Positions 25,096-36,220 of a stretch of 64,000 nucleotides of DNA are shown piece after piece (position 1 is the stretch's first letter; each line of letters opens with the position of its first letter). Under the pieces are notes generated by a model that saw only the letters and a program-made list of their open reading frames with translations, did no database searches and was not told the DNA's origin. Source of the DNA: Gavia stellata (taxonomy: Eukaryota > Chordata > Aves > Gaviiformes > Gaviidae); contig NC_082603.1 in NCBI RefSeq assembly GCF_030936135.1, forward strand, positions 24,828,880 to 24,892,879, read 5' to 3'. The translations under genes and the position numbers were made by a program.

Positions 25096-25370
25096 CTGAG
25101 GATGAATCTGTGGTTTATCACACGTAGCCTCAAAATCCAGCACTAAGAAGTAGTGATATCTCTGTGGAGGGAAGGATGACATTGCTGCCATGGAAGCTCC
25201 AAAGCCGTGGGACGCCAGTTTCCTGCTTACGATGGAGCCGTACCCTTTGAGAACACCAGCTGGCAGGAGGGAGCACACAGCTTGTCTTGCCCTTGGAAGT
25301 AAGTTTTGGGGAAACTTTGCTGCTCCAGTATGGAGGAGTGCTATCATTGAACATCCAGAGGCATCTGAAA
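25096..25370 (-). CDS. ERI3: ERI3 coding exon 2 (Exo I motif)
   Basis: This exon carries the ERI3 N-terminal region and the first catalytic motif. After a split Val codon it reads SDASGCSMIALLHTGAAKF, later KLASHGFGASMAAM, then SSFPPQRYHYFLVLDFEATC and DKPQIHPQ. The DFE in LVLDFEATC is Exo I of the DEDDh exonucleases, with the Asp at 25135-25137 and the Glu at 25129-25131. The acceptor is CTGTCTTCAG (AG at 25372-25371) and the donor GTAAATAG follows at 25095. The exon begins in phase 1 and ends in phase 0. DASGCSM and GFGASMAAM match mammalian ERI3; the stretch between them is less conserved. If exon 1 lacks an in-frame ATG, translation could start at the Met at 25345-25347. ERI3 is known as a prion-protein-interacting member of the ERI1 family. 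Confidence 0.95.
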
Positions 25371-26439
25371 CTGAAGACAGACTCACGTTACTCATGCACA
25401 CATACATCTCATCTCTGCTAGTATCTCTTCACCAGCCTCCTCTGTCAGGGATTTTCTTTGTGCTTCCCAGTGGATGTTCCAGCATCGCAAACCTGAAATA
25501 ACCTGCTCTAAGCACGACAGATGACATTTGGACTGAGCTCAAGGTGTCCAGAATCATGGGCAACTGGAAATTACCTTCTGCAAATGGCTCTAAATTAAGA
25601 ACTATGAGACACACAACGGTCATGCCTCCAGGCAGCAGATCACACCCCCCTGCTGAACCTTATCATAGCAGAACACAACACAAACCACTTAAACATAAAA
25701 AATCCGATCTAAATCCCATTGAAATTTCTGAGGAAGCCTTTCGTCTTTTCATATACAATGCAACCCCTGACACATGGTAGGAATTAAATACAGCAATACA
25801 GATATCAACACTACAAACCCATCCATACCGCTTGGCCCTGAAATGCCCGTTAGTCACACCAAAACCTCCCACTTCCCTTACAAATCCATGTGTCTGGTGG
25901 CTGAAGGCTCCTCCCCAGGGAAGTTCTCATTTGCTCTGTGTATGAGGTTTCTCAGAGATGTGATTCTAGTGCTACACTTGATTTCCTACTTCAGGTATTT
26001 CTCGGAGGAGGCTATTGGTTCAACAAACCCACACGTGAACCACAGGGACTGCAGGAGCTGTAAAATGCAAGCAGGACTCTATAGGTTACAGTTGCCCTCC
26101 CAAAGAAACACGTCACCCAGCCATCACCTTCTGATGCTCCTATTTAACAAATGCTACTTAATAAATTACATTATCCATGTGAAACTGCCTGGATATCCCC
26201 CGTACTCTTTTTCTTTTAAAACGTTGCAGGAAGAACTTGACATGACTGTCACCACCCAAGGTGGGCCAGATTTGGGGCTGTTAATAGATTTATTGGCGTG
26301 AGAGTTCAAGCCCCACTCATGGAGGTGTTACATAGCTGGGTTACAGTGACCGATAGCAAAACAGGCGAATTACAGCAACCTAGTCCTCTTGAACGAGGAT
26401 ATGAGTACCCTCTCTAACTATATATATACACACATACTT

Positions 26440-26730
26440 CGCTACATAGAGATTTAAAATCCATCCGCACGGTTGGTCCCACTGTTCGTGGCTCTGGGCA
26501 AGAGCTCCATCGCACCACGTGTCACCCACCCACCTGGTTTCTGAGCTCGGTCTCCCCATGCCTGCGCTCGCTTTTCGCTCTGCCATGAAGGGCTGGAAGT
26601 ACCCGCCATGAGAAACGGAGCCGAAACGGGCAAAGCGAAACGGAGGACTCACCGCCCACGAACAAAGTCGCTGTTTGCATAAAAGACAGCGTTTGCTCTC
26701 TCCCATCCGTTAGTCCGTCAGGTAAATAAT
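26440..26730 (-). promoter_or_regulatory. small CpG-dense patch, possible alternative ERI3 promoter
   Basis: This stretch has roughly twenty CpGs in under 300 bases, in contrast to the CpG-poor intron around it. It lies about 1.3 kb upstream of ERI3 coding exon 2 on the same strand. It also contains repeated GAAACGG and CGAAACG motifs on the plus strand, resembling IRF or E2F half-sites. A splice donor sits inside it (next entry). It might equally be a methylation-free enhancer. Confidence 0.35.
26653..26720 (-). CDS. ERI3: candidate alternative ERI3 first exon
   Basis: On the minus strand an ATG at 26680-26678 opens MQTATLFVG. The frame ends one base into a codon at 26653, followed by a consensus GTGAGT donor. 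That phase (1) is exactly what coding exon 2 needs, so splicing would give MQTATLFVG joined to VSDASGCSM. The ATG context (TTTATGC) is weak, and the upstream edge is a guess because no TATA box or initiator is obvious. I know of no isoform with this N-terminus, and the coincidence of phase and donor could be chance. Confidence 0.28.
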
Positions 26731-29572
26731 GCACGTGCCAAAACACACACTTAATGAGGTAAATAATATGCCTTGAATAACGGCTAAATCTGTATTTACC
26801 TGTGAGACCAGAGAAACTCGGAAGGACCAGATTAAGAGATAATTGCAGCTGAGCAGGTTGTGTGCTTCGAGTAAACATGCATTTGGTAACCCTCCCTTTG
26901 CATGGTTTTGAGTGAAAGGCAAAACTCAAAAGGAGCTGCGACGTTTAAGCCGGAACCAGTGCCCACACTGCCAATTCCATGGTGTAAATGCATCCTCACC
27001 TTGCGGCTTTCACATTTTGGGGGGCTGCTTGCTTTATTAAAAGCAGTGTGCCAGGCAGCAGGTACCCGGAAAACTGAAAATTCAAGTTACAAAACCATAA
27101 CAAAGAGCCCAACATTGCGTTTATCCTAAAGGGGCTCAGATCTACCTATGGCTTTTCCATCTATAGCTTTTACTGTCATTAATAAATGCATTAGAGCCAA
27201 ATAGAAGTTAGTTATATTCACTTTAACCTGCCCCAGATAAGAGATATTTAAGGTCTACGTGCTTTAAATCTCCAAGCTACCAGCTATGAATCTAAAGGCC
27301 CATCACAGCAAATATAATATCTCAGAATAAAGCAGCTTGTAAGTTAGTTGCAGTAAAACCTGGTCTTTAGCCTACCGCATAAAGTAAAATATACAGTTGG
27401 AGTGGGGGAGGCAGGCAGGCTCCAACCCCTATATCAAACACAGGCAATAAAACATACATTATCCACCCACACACAGCAAGAGCAGTACTCCTGTAATGTA
27501 TCTTAACCAGCAAGACTAGGGCATCAGACACGAACCCCACGAATCTTCAGGCTGGCCCGCACCATGCACAGCGGTGCAGAGGTTCCCAAGCCACCGAGTC
27601 CAGATGGCAAAGGTAAACCGGCCGTCTCAGCAGGAGTCAGGCACATCACCACGTGGACGTGGCAGCACCGCTCCAGACCCCGGCCGGTCTGTGTCACACA
27701 GGCACTGTGGGACATCAGCAGAGGGAAGTAACAGCTAACATCTACTGCCTGCTTACCCTAACAACTTCTGCAGGTGGTCCATGTCTAACTACAGGATCAG
27801 GCTCCCCATCCTGAAAGCAGCCTCCCTCCCATGTAACAGAGGGAAGCAATGCTCTGAACAAAGGTGTGCGAGTGGGGTATCACATGCTGATTCCCCTACA
27901 CAGACAGCATACAAATAAGAGCAATCCCACTGCAAACTCTGCACGTCCAGCCAAATGAAGTTTTAACTGCATGTTTACCCAGCCACTGCTCTAGGTGCCC
28001 TGGGAAGACCTCACATCATCTTCTTTGGCAAGGTCAGAGTGCCTCAGAGCACAAGATAGCTGGTGAGCAAACACACTTTATTAGAAGTCATGTAAAGCAT
28101 TTATAACGGCTATGACAACGCAAAGCACTAGTAATTATCCCATATTTTTTTCCAACAGACAACAATGCAAGCAACGCAGCTTCAAAAATTGGAACCCTGG
28201 CTCTATCCATATAAATCCACATGTTCAATGATTCCATTTCCAAACCTACATAAAACACCACATATATATTTCTTATGCACATAGGATCAGATTATAATCT
28301 CAGACAGTGCAAGCTGTCATATCTGGCATTCAACCCTACTAGGTTAATATTTCATATCACACAGCTCCAATTCCTTACACAGATATATATATGAAACATA
28401 ATGGGACCATGAACTGAGGCTGGACTTCAGGAATTATTTTGACAGATTGTACACAGACCTAGGAAAATGTGACAGCACTTTACATTTGCAACACCCAGTA
28501 ACACGGGAAACGGCCACGTGTGGTGGGTTTCAGCTGGAAGATAAAGCTCACGTTATGTGCTGTGTAACAGCGTGTGCCACACGTGACAACACCGGCTGTA
28601 ATCAGCAACTGTCTTTTAAAAATATTTTAAAGAAATTAATCTCTGGACATCAGCCGCAGGTAACAGGACAAGTTCAGGCTGACCACAGCTCGTGCTTATT
28701 AGCGGTCCAAGCACACGATACTGAAGCACGACAGTTTGATCACCAGCAAGTAAGTAAAGCCAGGAGAAAGGCAAGTGCCAGCTGTAGCTGCCGGCTTGCC
28801 AGGGACCCCACTGAGCGAGAAGCGGAGAATCGGCACCAGCGACTGTCGTGCTCCAGGCTTCCCACCGAGGAAGCCACTTGGTGGCAACCACAAGCGGCAA
28901 GGAACAGGATGGGGAACTCCTGCCACATGAAGAACACTGGTGACAAAAGCCAGCAGAACATTGCAAGTGCTCTCCCCCACCTGCAGGACAGCCCCAAAGC
29001 CACATACAGAGATGTGGACCATGCAAGTAGCAGAGGACTGAAATTCATCAGTGGTGAGAAAATTAGCCTACAAACTTGAGTTTAACAGGTTCTTTGCACA
29101 TAACATTAATATTTACTTTTTGCAACCACATCTAACTAAAATCATCTGGCAGCAAGAGAAGGCATAACTTCAACAGCTTGCATTTAACCCAAAAATATTT
29201 CCCTTCACTGTCCAGTTTGAGAAGCCGATGCAGGGAGGAGGCAAGAAGACAAACACCTAAGTTCAGGTTGGAGGGGCGACCCAAGAAATGTTATGGTTTA
29301 CGAGAGCCTCTGTTTACACGTTAAATTACTTTTTTATGGCAATATGGCCCTCCACCCATATTAAAAAATAAACAAACAGAAAAACACACACTAATCTAAA
29401 TGACAAGACAAACTAAAATTAAAAAACAAAAGCAAGCAAGCTTTGGCAGTCATATGCTTCAGTTCATTCCCTGTGTGAAGCCTGGGTAGGGGCAGCTGCG
29501 ACTCCTGGCCTCCGACAGACAACTGAACAAGGCTAGAGCAAGCAAAACCAATCCAAAATGTAAGTCAGGTTT

Positions 29573-29616
29573 GTCTTATTTTATTAAATTATAGTGTCTT
29601 ATTTTATTAAATTATA
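29573..29616. repeat. 21-bp tandem duplication
   Basis: GTCTTATTTTATTAAATTATA occurs at 29573-29593 and again at 29596-29616, separated by two bases. The copies are identical, suggesting a recent local slippage event. Confidence 0.9.
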
Positions 29617-31224
29617 AAGAGTAAAAAGATAGGGTAATAAAGATGCTTTTTGTAGAACAAAATTGCATACATTTAGCAACACCTGGAACAGAGTATTACA
29701 AAAAATGCAGGACTTCCATTTTGGTAGCTGTTCAAATGCATACTCATAGGTCAAATGTGAGCCCATTTTTCAGTTGTGTGAAGATATAACTGAAGAACAA
29801 TAGAGATAACTCCATTTTTTAAAAAATCAACCTTAATCAAAACCCAAATATTTCATTAGACAAACTACAGTCCAAAAATGACAGGACCTGGCTAGCCTGT
29901 GAGGCAGGAAACGAGACACTATGAACAAAACCAGCTTATCCACTGTCACCGTCCAAACTTGCAAAAAAATATACATGAAGTGAAACAAACAACAAAACAC
30001 AAAGCTTTTAGAACCATTTTAATAATGTAACATGATTTTAGACAGGTAAATTTGCTTCTTTAATTTGTTAACCTCACAGTATCATCCCTTGAACATGAAC
30101 CCAGTACACTTCCATGGTTGCACTCCCTTTACTTTTGGCTGGGTTTGTCTCCAGCACTGCTAGACAGCCAAGCCCATGTTTTGGAAAATTCATAACTTAA
30201 CTTTCCCAAAGCATTGCCACAGGATGCCTATAGGATGTCCCATCATTACTCAGATCAGATACAACTTGGCATCAATTTTTTTTTTTTTCCACAGCACTCC
30301 ACAACCACACCCAGCCTCCTCCCACTACAGATGAAGAAGTCCCTGTTCTCAAGAACTTACAGTCTAAAATCAGATGTAATACAACAAGCGAGGGTAACAG
30401 CAGAGAAGAATGAGGGTTACAGGAGTAAAGTCAGGCATCCGCTCATCTGGGACATACGTGCATCTCAGTAGTTCAGTTAAAAAAAAATAATTTACTCTAT
30501 ATAGGCACCGGCTGCCCTCTCTATGGGCATTACGGAAGAGGTAAGTGAACACAGAAAGGGTTGACTAAAGGATGGAGGGCACTCTTGGGTTAAGGAAGGT
30601 CTCTCCCGTTTCTTGAGCTCATTCTTCCCGCTGCTTTCCTTGGCTGATATGTCAAAGGCACCACCAGATATGTCAGCTATGTCAGAGCACCAGAATCTCT
30701 TCCATTGTGACATCACAGACGCGATGGCTTGTGAGATCACAATGAGCAAGGCCGAAGGCGCTGATTACTTAGGGAAGCACTTGCTGGGGCTATCACACCC
30801 TACGAGGCTGGGAAACAAACACATCTCAGTTCACTTGACAACACAGTGAAACCCGCACAAGACTCCACAGCAGTAGAAACTCATCTGAACAGACCACCCA
30901 GAAGCCATCCCAAAGATGCACGTACAATTCCACTCCAATTTTATTAGGCCACCTCTGCTAGGCAACCCACTTTCATCAGCTCCTTGACTGGTCTCCTAAG
31001 ACAAGCTTTGCTGTGTATTTTTAAACCTTCTCCAAGAGTAACTGCAGAGAGGCAAACGGGTCTAAGCTGAAGTCTGAAGAAGTTCCACACAGTAAAGGAC
31101 TGGTCACTTACAGGAAATGTAGAGGAAGGAAATGACAAAAATTAAAAGAAGCAACAACAGAGATGCATACAGCAAAAGACTGGAAAGCCACAGTGGAAGA
31201 GTAGATTTGGTAGTAAGGAAGAGA

Positions 31225-31300
31225 ACAGTTGCAGAGGATCAGACTAAGAGCCCTCTAGTCCAGTCTCCTGCCTCTGCATGGGATCCATAAGAAAATGCAG
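31225..31300 (-). mobile_element. ancient CR1/L3-like fragment
   Basis: AGGATCAGACTAAGAGCCCT followed by CTAGTCCAGTCTCCTGCCTCTG resembles the well-known CR1/L3 stretch seen in reptiles (a GGTCAGACCAATGG-like part, then CCATCTAGTCCAGT). It is short and diverged, and the orientation is uncertain. Confidence 0.4.
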
Positions 31301-31754
31301 CAGGATAAAGCTACACAAAATGGGCTCAACCAAGCCAATAGTTCTGGGAGGCCAAAAGGAGGCAGGCCTGTCCTTCCCTCTCGGTCTTAGTCTCCTGCTG
31401 ATTAGCTTACACCAGTTCCTGAGCTTCTCTGGCCCCTCTGTGAGCTGATTCAACCACAGGAACCTATAAAAGTGTTAATGCAGCCAGAATAAAAACCAAT
31501 TAAAACAAGATAGTTTCCTGCTGGTTTAGTGAGACAAATCAGCTCAGGGCCAGGCTGGATGAGTGCCAAAGCTCAAAGGAGGGGATGGGCCCACACTGGC
31601 AGAAGCAGGAGGGAGATGAGCCATCGGGAGCTGTTGGTCAGCTCAGCCACTCACCAAACCATGTACTCAGACCAGGATACGTACACCTGGGATGGTGTGG
31701 CACTTTGCAGGAAACGGAGAAGGTATCTTGGCTCTAGCAGCATAAACACATAAA

Positions 31755-32020
31755 ACTTGAAGTCAGAAAGCACATCGGATCATCCTGTCTGAACCTCATG
31801 TAATGCTGGCCATAAAGTTTCCAGTTCATTACTCCTGAATTGAGCCCAAAGGCTTGATCATCTTTCAGAAAAAGTTTCTGGCCTTGAATTGCAGCATCAA
31901 GTATGGAGGCTCCCCACTACCTTCAGACAGCTCGTTCCAATGGTCAATCCATTCACTGTCAAAAAATAACACATCTTAGTTTTCATTCAAACTTTCCCAG
32001 CCCTGGTCTTTGGAGTGAAT
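31755..32020 (-). mobile_element. old CR1 LINE fragment
   Basis: The blocks GATCATCCTGTCTGAACCTC, CAGCTCGTTCCAATGGTCAAT and TCACTGTCAAAAAATAACAC follow the order of the reverse-complemented CR1 3' region. High divergence, no ORF, edges approximate. Confidence 0.55.
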
Positions 32021-32594
32021 TCTGAAATTTATGGCATTTCAATGCTCTCAATCCAGAGCAGAGCTCCCAGAGCCAAGAGTTAGAGATTTTTAGCTACTAC
32101 GCTCCCAGTCAGTAAAAGCTACTATTGCATATTGGCCTAATTTAGTGGAAAGGAGACATAGCAGACCACCCTTTGTTTAACGGAATCTAGCACGCATAAT
32201 TACTTGATTTTCATACACATGAATGCCACAGTTGTTCAAACTACTTATACAGCTGCACACCTTTGTTATCTGAAAAATGAACTTGAAGGTTAACACTGGA
32301 GACTTTCAACCGAATCTCAGTCTGGATTCAGGGAGACAACACTTGCATTGCTCAATACATGTTCACTTTTGATCTTCACAAATGAACTCCAGAAGTGTTA
32401 AAAGAAAGTCTATACTCTGCCAAAGCTCTGTCCTGGTAGACAGGCAAATGCTCCAAGCAGGCTAGCAGCTACAATGGGGCATGGTTTCCAGACAACCCAG
32501 TCTCAGTGAGCTCAGAAAACCAGCCAGGGAAGATGCTGACCCTAATATTCAGCCACAGGAAAAAACCCAACTGTAACAAATACAGCTGAAACTT

Positions 32595-32623
32595 AAAAAA
32601 AAAAAAAAAAAAGTTTTTTTTTT
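32595..32623. repeat. A18-G-T10 homopolymer palindrome
   Basis: Eighteen A (32595-32612), one G, then ten T (32614-32623). It could form a hairpin or exclude nucleosomes, and its length is likely variable between individuals. It is not obviously the tail of a retroposed gene copy: the flanks show no coding similarity. Confidence 0.9.
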
Positions 32624-33609
32624 GCTTGGGAGTGAAGTATCTTTACTTGTACAACATATCTGGAGAGAATACAACTTCTCAGCTGGCATTTGGCCAGCAC
32701 AGGTAACTTCTCTTAGGGGTGAGAAAAGTTACCAAATGGTATCTAGCCAGCACCGCTGCTCTAGGTTACATTTCAAGAGCCACAACTTGTCCTCTTCTCC
32801 CCTCATTCCCTTGCTTGCCATTGCACCATGCTGGTACGTTAGCTCAGCATCACTACAGTAAAACACCAGGAGTCTCAGGGTGACCGTTTCCAGCAACTAC
32901 ACATGCTTCAGATCGAAAGACAGACTTGTGACAAATGCATAGTTGCTGAAGAGCCTTCAGTGTTCTCCTAAGTACAGCCACAGTGGTCAGTCCTACACTG
33001 TTTCCTTCAACTTCACCAGACCTGCACTCTACAGTCTTGTTGTCCTTTACTGGAGGTGGCTACTGGATCAACACAGGGGCAGAGCCAAGTGCAAAAACTT
33101 CACACATTTAAGTCTCTTCCAGAACTCCATTTCCAAAATTTAAGGGGAAAAAAAAAAAACATATCGTAAAATCAAGACCTACCAAAGTTAACAGAGCCAA
33201 AACAAGATAAGCACCAAAACAGCTGTAATCAGGCCTTCGAAAGGAATCAAATTGAAGTTAAGTATCTCTCAACTGCAGAGCAGAAACTTTAGGTCATATC
33301 AGTGTATACTCTATCCAAGGACTTCTTTATTTAGTATCAAGCACACGAGCATTTTCTTTTTAATGCTTTACCAGATTTCTTCTTTTGGATATTGGTAACA
33401 CTCAAATCTATCTGGCTATACACAATAACTTTAAAAAAAAAACCAAAAACCAACACACCATTCATGTAGAGCAACCCAAAGTTTGAGAGGAACAAGAATG
33501 ATAAAAGGGCCACTCTTTGAAACAAGAAAAGCATTTAGTCCACACTATAAATTAACATGAAAATTCAGTTGCAAAGGCCAGAATTCAGTACTTGAAAAGG
33601 GAAACAAAA

Positions 33610-33680
33610 ATATCTGAAATCAAATTTCCCAAGCCCACACAGTGAAGAGTAACCAACTGGACTTCTAACCCATTGCTTAT
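33610..33680 (+). mobile_element. MIR/CORE-SINE-like fragment
   Basis: TTTCCCAAGCCCACACAGTG followed shortly by GGACTTCTAACCC resembles the core and 3' part of MIR-type SINEs (a CCCAAGGTCACACAG-like core, then GAACC). Very short and diverged, so tentative. Confidence 0.35.
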
Positions 33681-35095
33681 TTTAAGAATAATTCATTCTT
33701 GGAAACAGAAGTTCAAACGCCAACTTTAACATCAAATGATATGAGATGCTACAATGTTGTAAAGAACAGCTAAAGGATAAAATAAATTCAAGTTACCATT
33801 AAAAAAAAATTAAAAAATCCTCAAACAACTGTCTAACAGCATCTGATGGGACAAGCACCTTTGAGATGTACCTGCCTGGAGCCCTGCATACCTCATCCTT
33901 CCTGAGGAACAGTGCAAGCATTAACCTATTAGAAAACTCGCTGGTCCCTTGCATCGCAGCTGAAAGAGTATTAAGAGTTCAGACTAAGCAGCAGCTGTCA
34001 ATCCACCCATTTCTGAAACCGAAAGCTCAGTAAGGAAAAGAGGTAAGCAAAGAAGTAGTAAAACAAATGTCAGACTTATTAGTAAACAGGCCAGCAATGA
34101 CCACGTAAATCCACCAGACACAGAACTTGTAAAACACAGAACATAAGGAGTAAACGACAACACCTTTTCACACATCTCAGTTTAGAGAAAACAGCTGTAA
34201 CAGTACAGCAGCAAGAAAAGAACAGGAGAAGAAATTCCTATTGCCAGTCAGGAAACAAATAAACAGATCCTGCACTTCCAAGCCTTCTCAAGTTTACCTT
34301 AGTCTCAAGATCTGAGACAGGTGACCAGTTCTCACAGAATAAAAAAATAGGAGGGGAAAAAAGTCAAACCTCCTACTCCCCCATCACTTCCATCTATGAA
34401 CCTGCACAACCCAAAAGGAACATGACAAATCCTCATTGCTGCTGCTGCCTGTTGCTCACCCCACACATAGCCCCCGCTCCCTGGGCAGACAGGGTTTTTC
34501 CTTCCTCAGGCCCTAACAGCAACTGATCCTGCTCCGGCTGGGACCTGGGGGACCGCTGCCACCACCACCTCAAGACTTCCACCCAAGGCACAGCCCGGGA
34601 AGCGGAGGGCCCGGCAGCCCCGAGATCCAGGAGAGAGGAGCCGTGGCTCGTCGTCGAGCGGACGATGCGCCGCCACGCCCGCTCGCCGCCGCCCCGCGCC
34701 CTCCCCTCGGGCCGAGGCCGCCCCCCGTCCGCAACGGCCTCCCCACATCCCCGCCGCCGCCCCGCTCCGGCCCGCAGCCCAGCTCGCCGCCCCACACCCC
34801 CGGCCGCGGGCCGCCGACCCGCCGCAGGCCCCGCCGCCGCGGGGGGCCAGGCCGCGCCCCCCACTCCGGGCCAGGCCTCCACCCCCCGCCCCGGGCCACA
34901 GCGGCCCCACGCCTCCGCCAGGCCTGCCGGGCCCCCGCGCCGGCCGGGCCCCGCCGCGGCCGTGACGCCGCCCTCTGCCCGGCGGCGCCGTGCCCCCACC
35001 CACCGCGGCGGGAGCCGCCCCGGCCCGGCTGTCCCCCCCCACCCCCCCCGCCCCGCACACACTCCGCACCACGAGTCCCCAACACCGCCACTCAC

Positions 35096-35200
35096 CTCCG
35101 CGCACTCTGACCCCCGACCCCGCTCTGAGCGGCAGCGCCACCGGCCAACCGCAGCGCCGCCTGCCGCCGCTGAGGGCGGGGCTTCCTCCCCGCCGCGCCT
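35096..35200 (-). other. ERI3: ERI3 exon 1 (5' end approximate)
   Basis: A strong donor lies at 35096|35095 (CGGAG followed by GTGAGT) just downstream of the promoter cluster. Read in the phase required by coding exon 2, the last codons are GSGVRVRG plus the first base of Val. This resembles the end of mammalian ERI3 exon 1 (FEVRR before VLDASGCSM). The frame stays open upstream to 35543, but its nearest in-frame ATG is about 35471, on the far side of the ZNF143 and NRF1 sites. Either the start site is further upstream than the motifs suggest, or this exon is untranslated and translation starts in exon 2 or at a non-ATG codon. The upstream edge given is a guess. Confidence 0.6.
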
Positions 35201-35235
35201 CCTTGCGCAGGCGCTCGCCGCGCGCCGCGGCGCGG

Positions 35236-35255
35236 GGTACGCTGGGTCTTGTAGT
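35236..35255 (-). promoter_or_regulatory. ZNF143 (Staf)-type ACTACA site in ERI3 promoter
   Basis: On the minus strand ACTACAAGACCCAGCGTACC matches the ACTACAATTCCCAGCATGCC promoter consensus at about 16 of 20 positions. Such sites mark many housekeeping CpG-island promoters. Confidence 0.6.
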
Positions 35256-35416
35256 TCCGCGCCGCCGCACCGCCCCCTCGTCCTGCCCCGCCGCGTGGCC
35301 GCGCCTTGACGACGACGCCGCGCCGGCCCCGCCGGGCACCCGGGCGTCGGCCCGCGGTGGCCGCCCCACTGCGTGCCCGTCGGCCACCCTCTCCCCTCCC
35401 CACTGGCTCGCCTCCT

Positions 35417-35510
35417 CGTGTCCCCCGGGGCCACCCCTTACCCCCCGGTGTGTCCCCAGGGGCCGTCCCATCGTGTCCCCCAGGGCCACCTCCCCCTGTC
35501 CCCTGAGGCC
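35417..35510. repeat. degenerate C-rich minisatellite beside the ERI3 island
   Basis: Imperfect copies of GTGTCCCC(A/C)GGGCC recur at about 35418, 35450, 35473 and 35497, spaced 32, 23 and 23 bases. It gives long open frames without coding meaning. Confidence 0.6.
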
Positions 35511-36084
35511 TTCCCTCTCTGTGCTCAGCCCTGGCCCCTGCAACTCTGGCCTTCAGCAAACCCAGCGTCAGCTGTAAATGTAGTATCACATGTCTGGTGT
35601 TCACGGTGGCTGCAGCGGAGAGAGACCATGTCCCCTGTGCCGGGGCGGCACTGCCTGTGGGTGTGGGTCTCATCGGGGACTGCTCTGCAGGCTGTCTTTC
35701 CTTCCCCTCACCTGGACATCAGTCACCAGCTTCCAGTTCTGCTGTGTTTATGCAGCTCTCTGATCCTAAACTTGTGCCTGGACCTTGCCCGGTCGCCACT
35801 AGACTCCCCTAAGCTGTGGCATCTCCTCCCCACGCACGTGGCTGGCACCCTCAGCCAGGACATTCACATCTTACCTGCAGTGACACCTGATCTTTAGCCT
35901 ACTGCCATGTCCGTAACCCTTGGAAAGTGCAACTGCAATGGCAAACGTACTAGCTGGGGCCATTCCCCGCTTTGCTTTCCTTCCTTGCCCCCCACATTAA
36001 CTCACGCCTCCACATTTCAAGCCAGCAGCTCCTTTGCACCATCCCTGATACTCCACACGTGTGTGAAGAGCAAACCCAGAGTCA

Positions 36085-36220
36085 TCGACTTGCACAAATA
36101 GGACTGTGAGGGATCCTAGAGGTCACCTCACCCATCCTCTGCCCGCAGGCGGGAGCAGTCCCACCTCTGTCATCTTGCTGTCTTCTTCAAATCATCCCTT
36201 AAGCCTTTCTCTGTCTCTGT
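36085..36220 (-). mobile_element. old CR1 fragment
   Basis: GGATCCTAGAGGTCACCTCACCC and GCAGTCCCACCTCTGTCATC follow the order of a diverged, reverse-complemented CR1 3' end (a TCTAGTCCAACC-like part, then a statement of low-repeat C-rich sequence). Tentative because of divergence. Confidence 0.4.

Larger units (their letters stand above)
25371..35095 (-). other. ERI3: ERI3 intron 1
   Basis: A 9.7-kb intron between the CpG-island first exon and coding exon 2. It contains a CpG-dense patch with a possible alternative first exon (26653-26720), two old CR1 fragments (31225-31300 and 31755-32020), a 21-bp tandem duplication (29573-29616), a MIR-like fragment (33610-33680) and an A18-G-T10 tract (32595-32623). 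No other gene is supported. The 210-codon open frame at 28447-29079 shows no recognisable protein. Confidence 0.75.
34560..35480 (-). promoter_or_regulatory. ERI3: ERI3 CpG island and promoter
   Basis: About 900 bases of very high G+C with dense CpG, lying at the 5' end of ERI3. Core elements cluster at 35174-35255: GGGCGGGG (Sp1/KLF, 35174-35181), TGCGCAGGCGCT (NRF1-type, 35204-35215) and an ACTACA-type ZNF143 site (35236-35255). No TATA box is visible. Transcription probably starts between about 35100 and 35220 on the minus strand. The window does not show whether the island also fires in the plus direction; no spliced plus-strand exon is evident. Long open frames across the island on both strands (up to 345 codons) are a result of stop-codon-poor GC-rich DNA. 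Confidence 0.85.

Noticed and set aside
28447..29079. 210-codon plus-strand open frame in ERI3 intron 1, with three overlapping minus-strand frames
   Set aside because: No similarity to any protein I recognise, no CpG island or start context; the overlap of several frames points to chance.
34506..35543. Open frame of 345 codons (minus) and overlapping long frames on both strands in the ERI3 CpG island
   Set aside because: They are due to few stop codons in extremely GC-rich DNA. Only the stretch next to the donor at 35096 has any similarity to ERI3, and the composition (Gly/Arg/Ala/Pro) is typical of chance translation.
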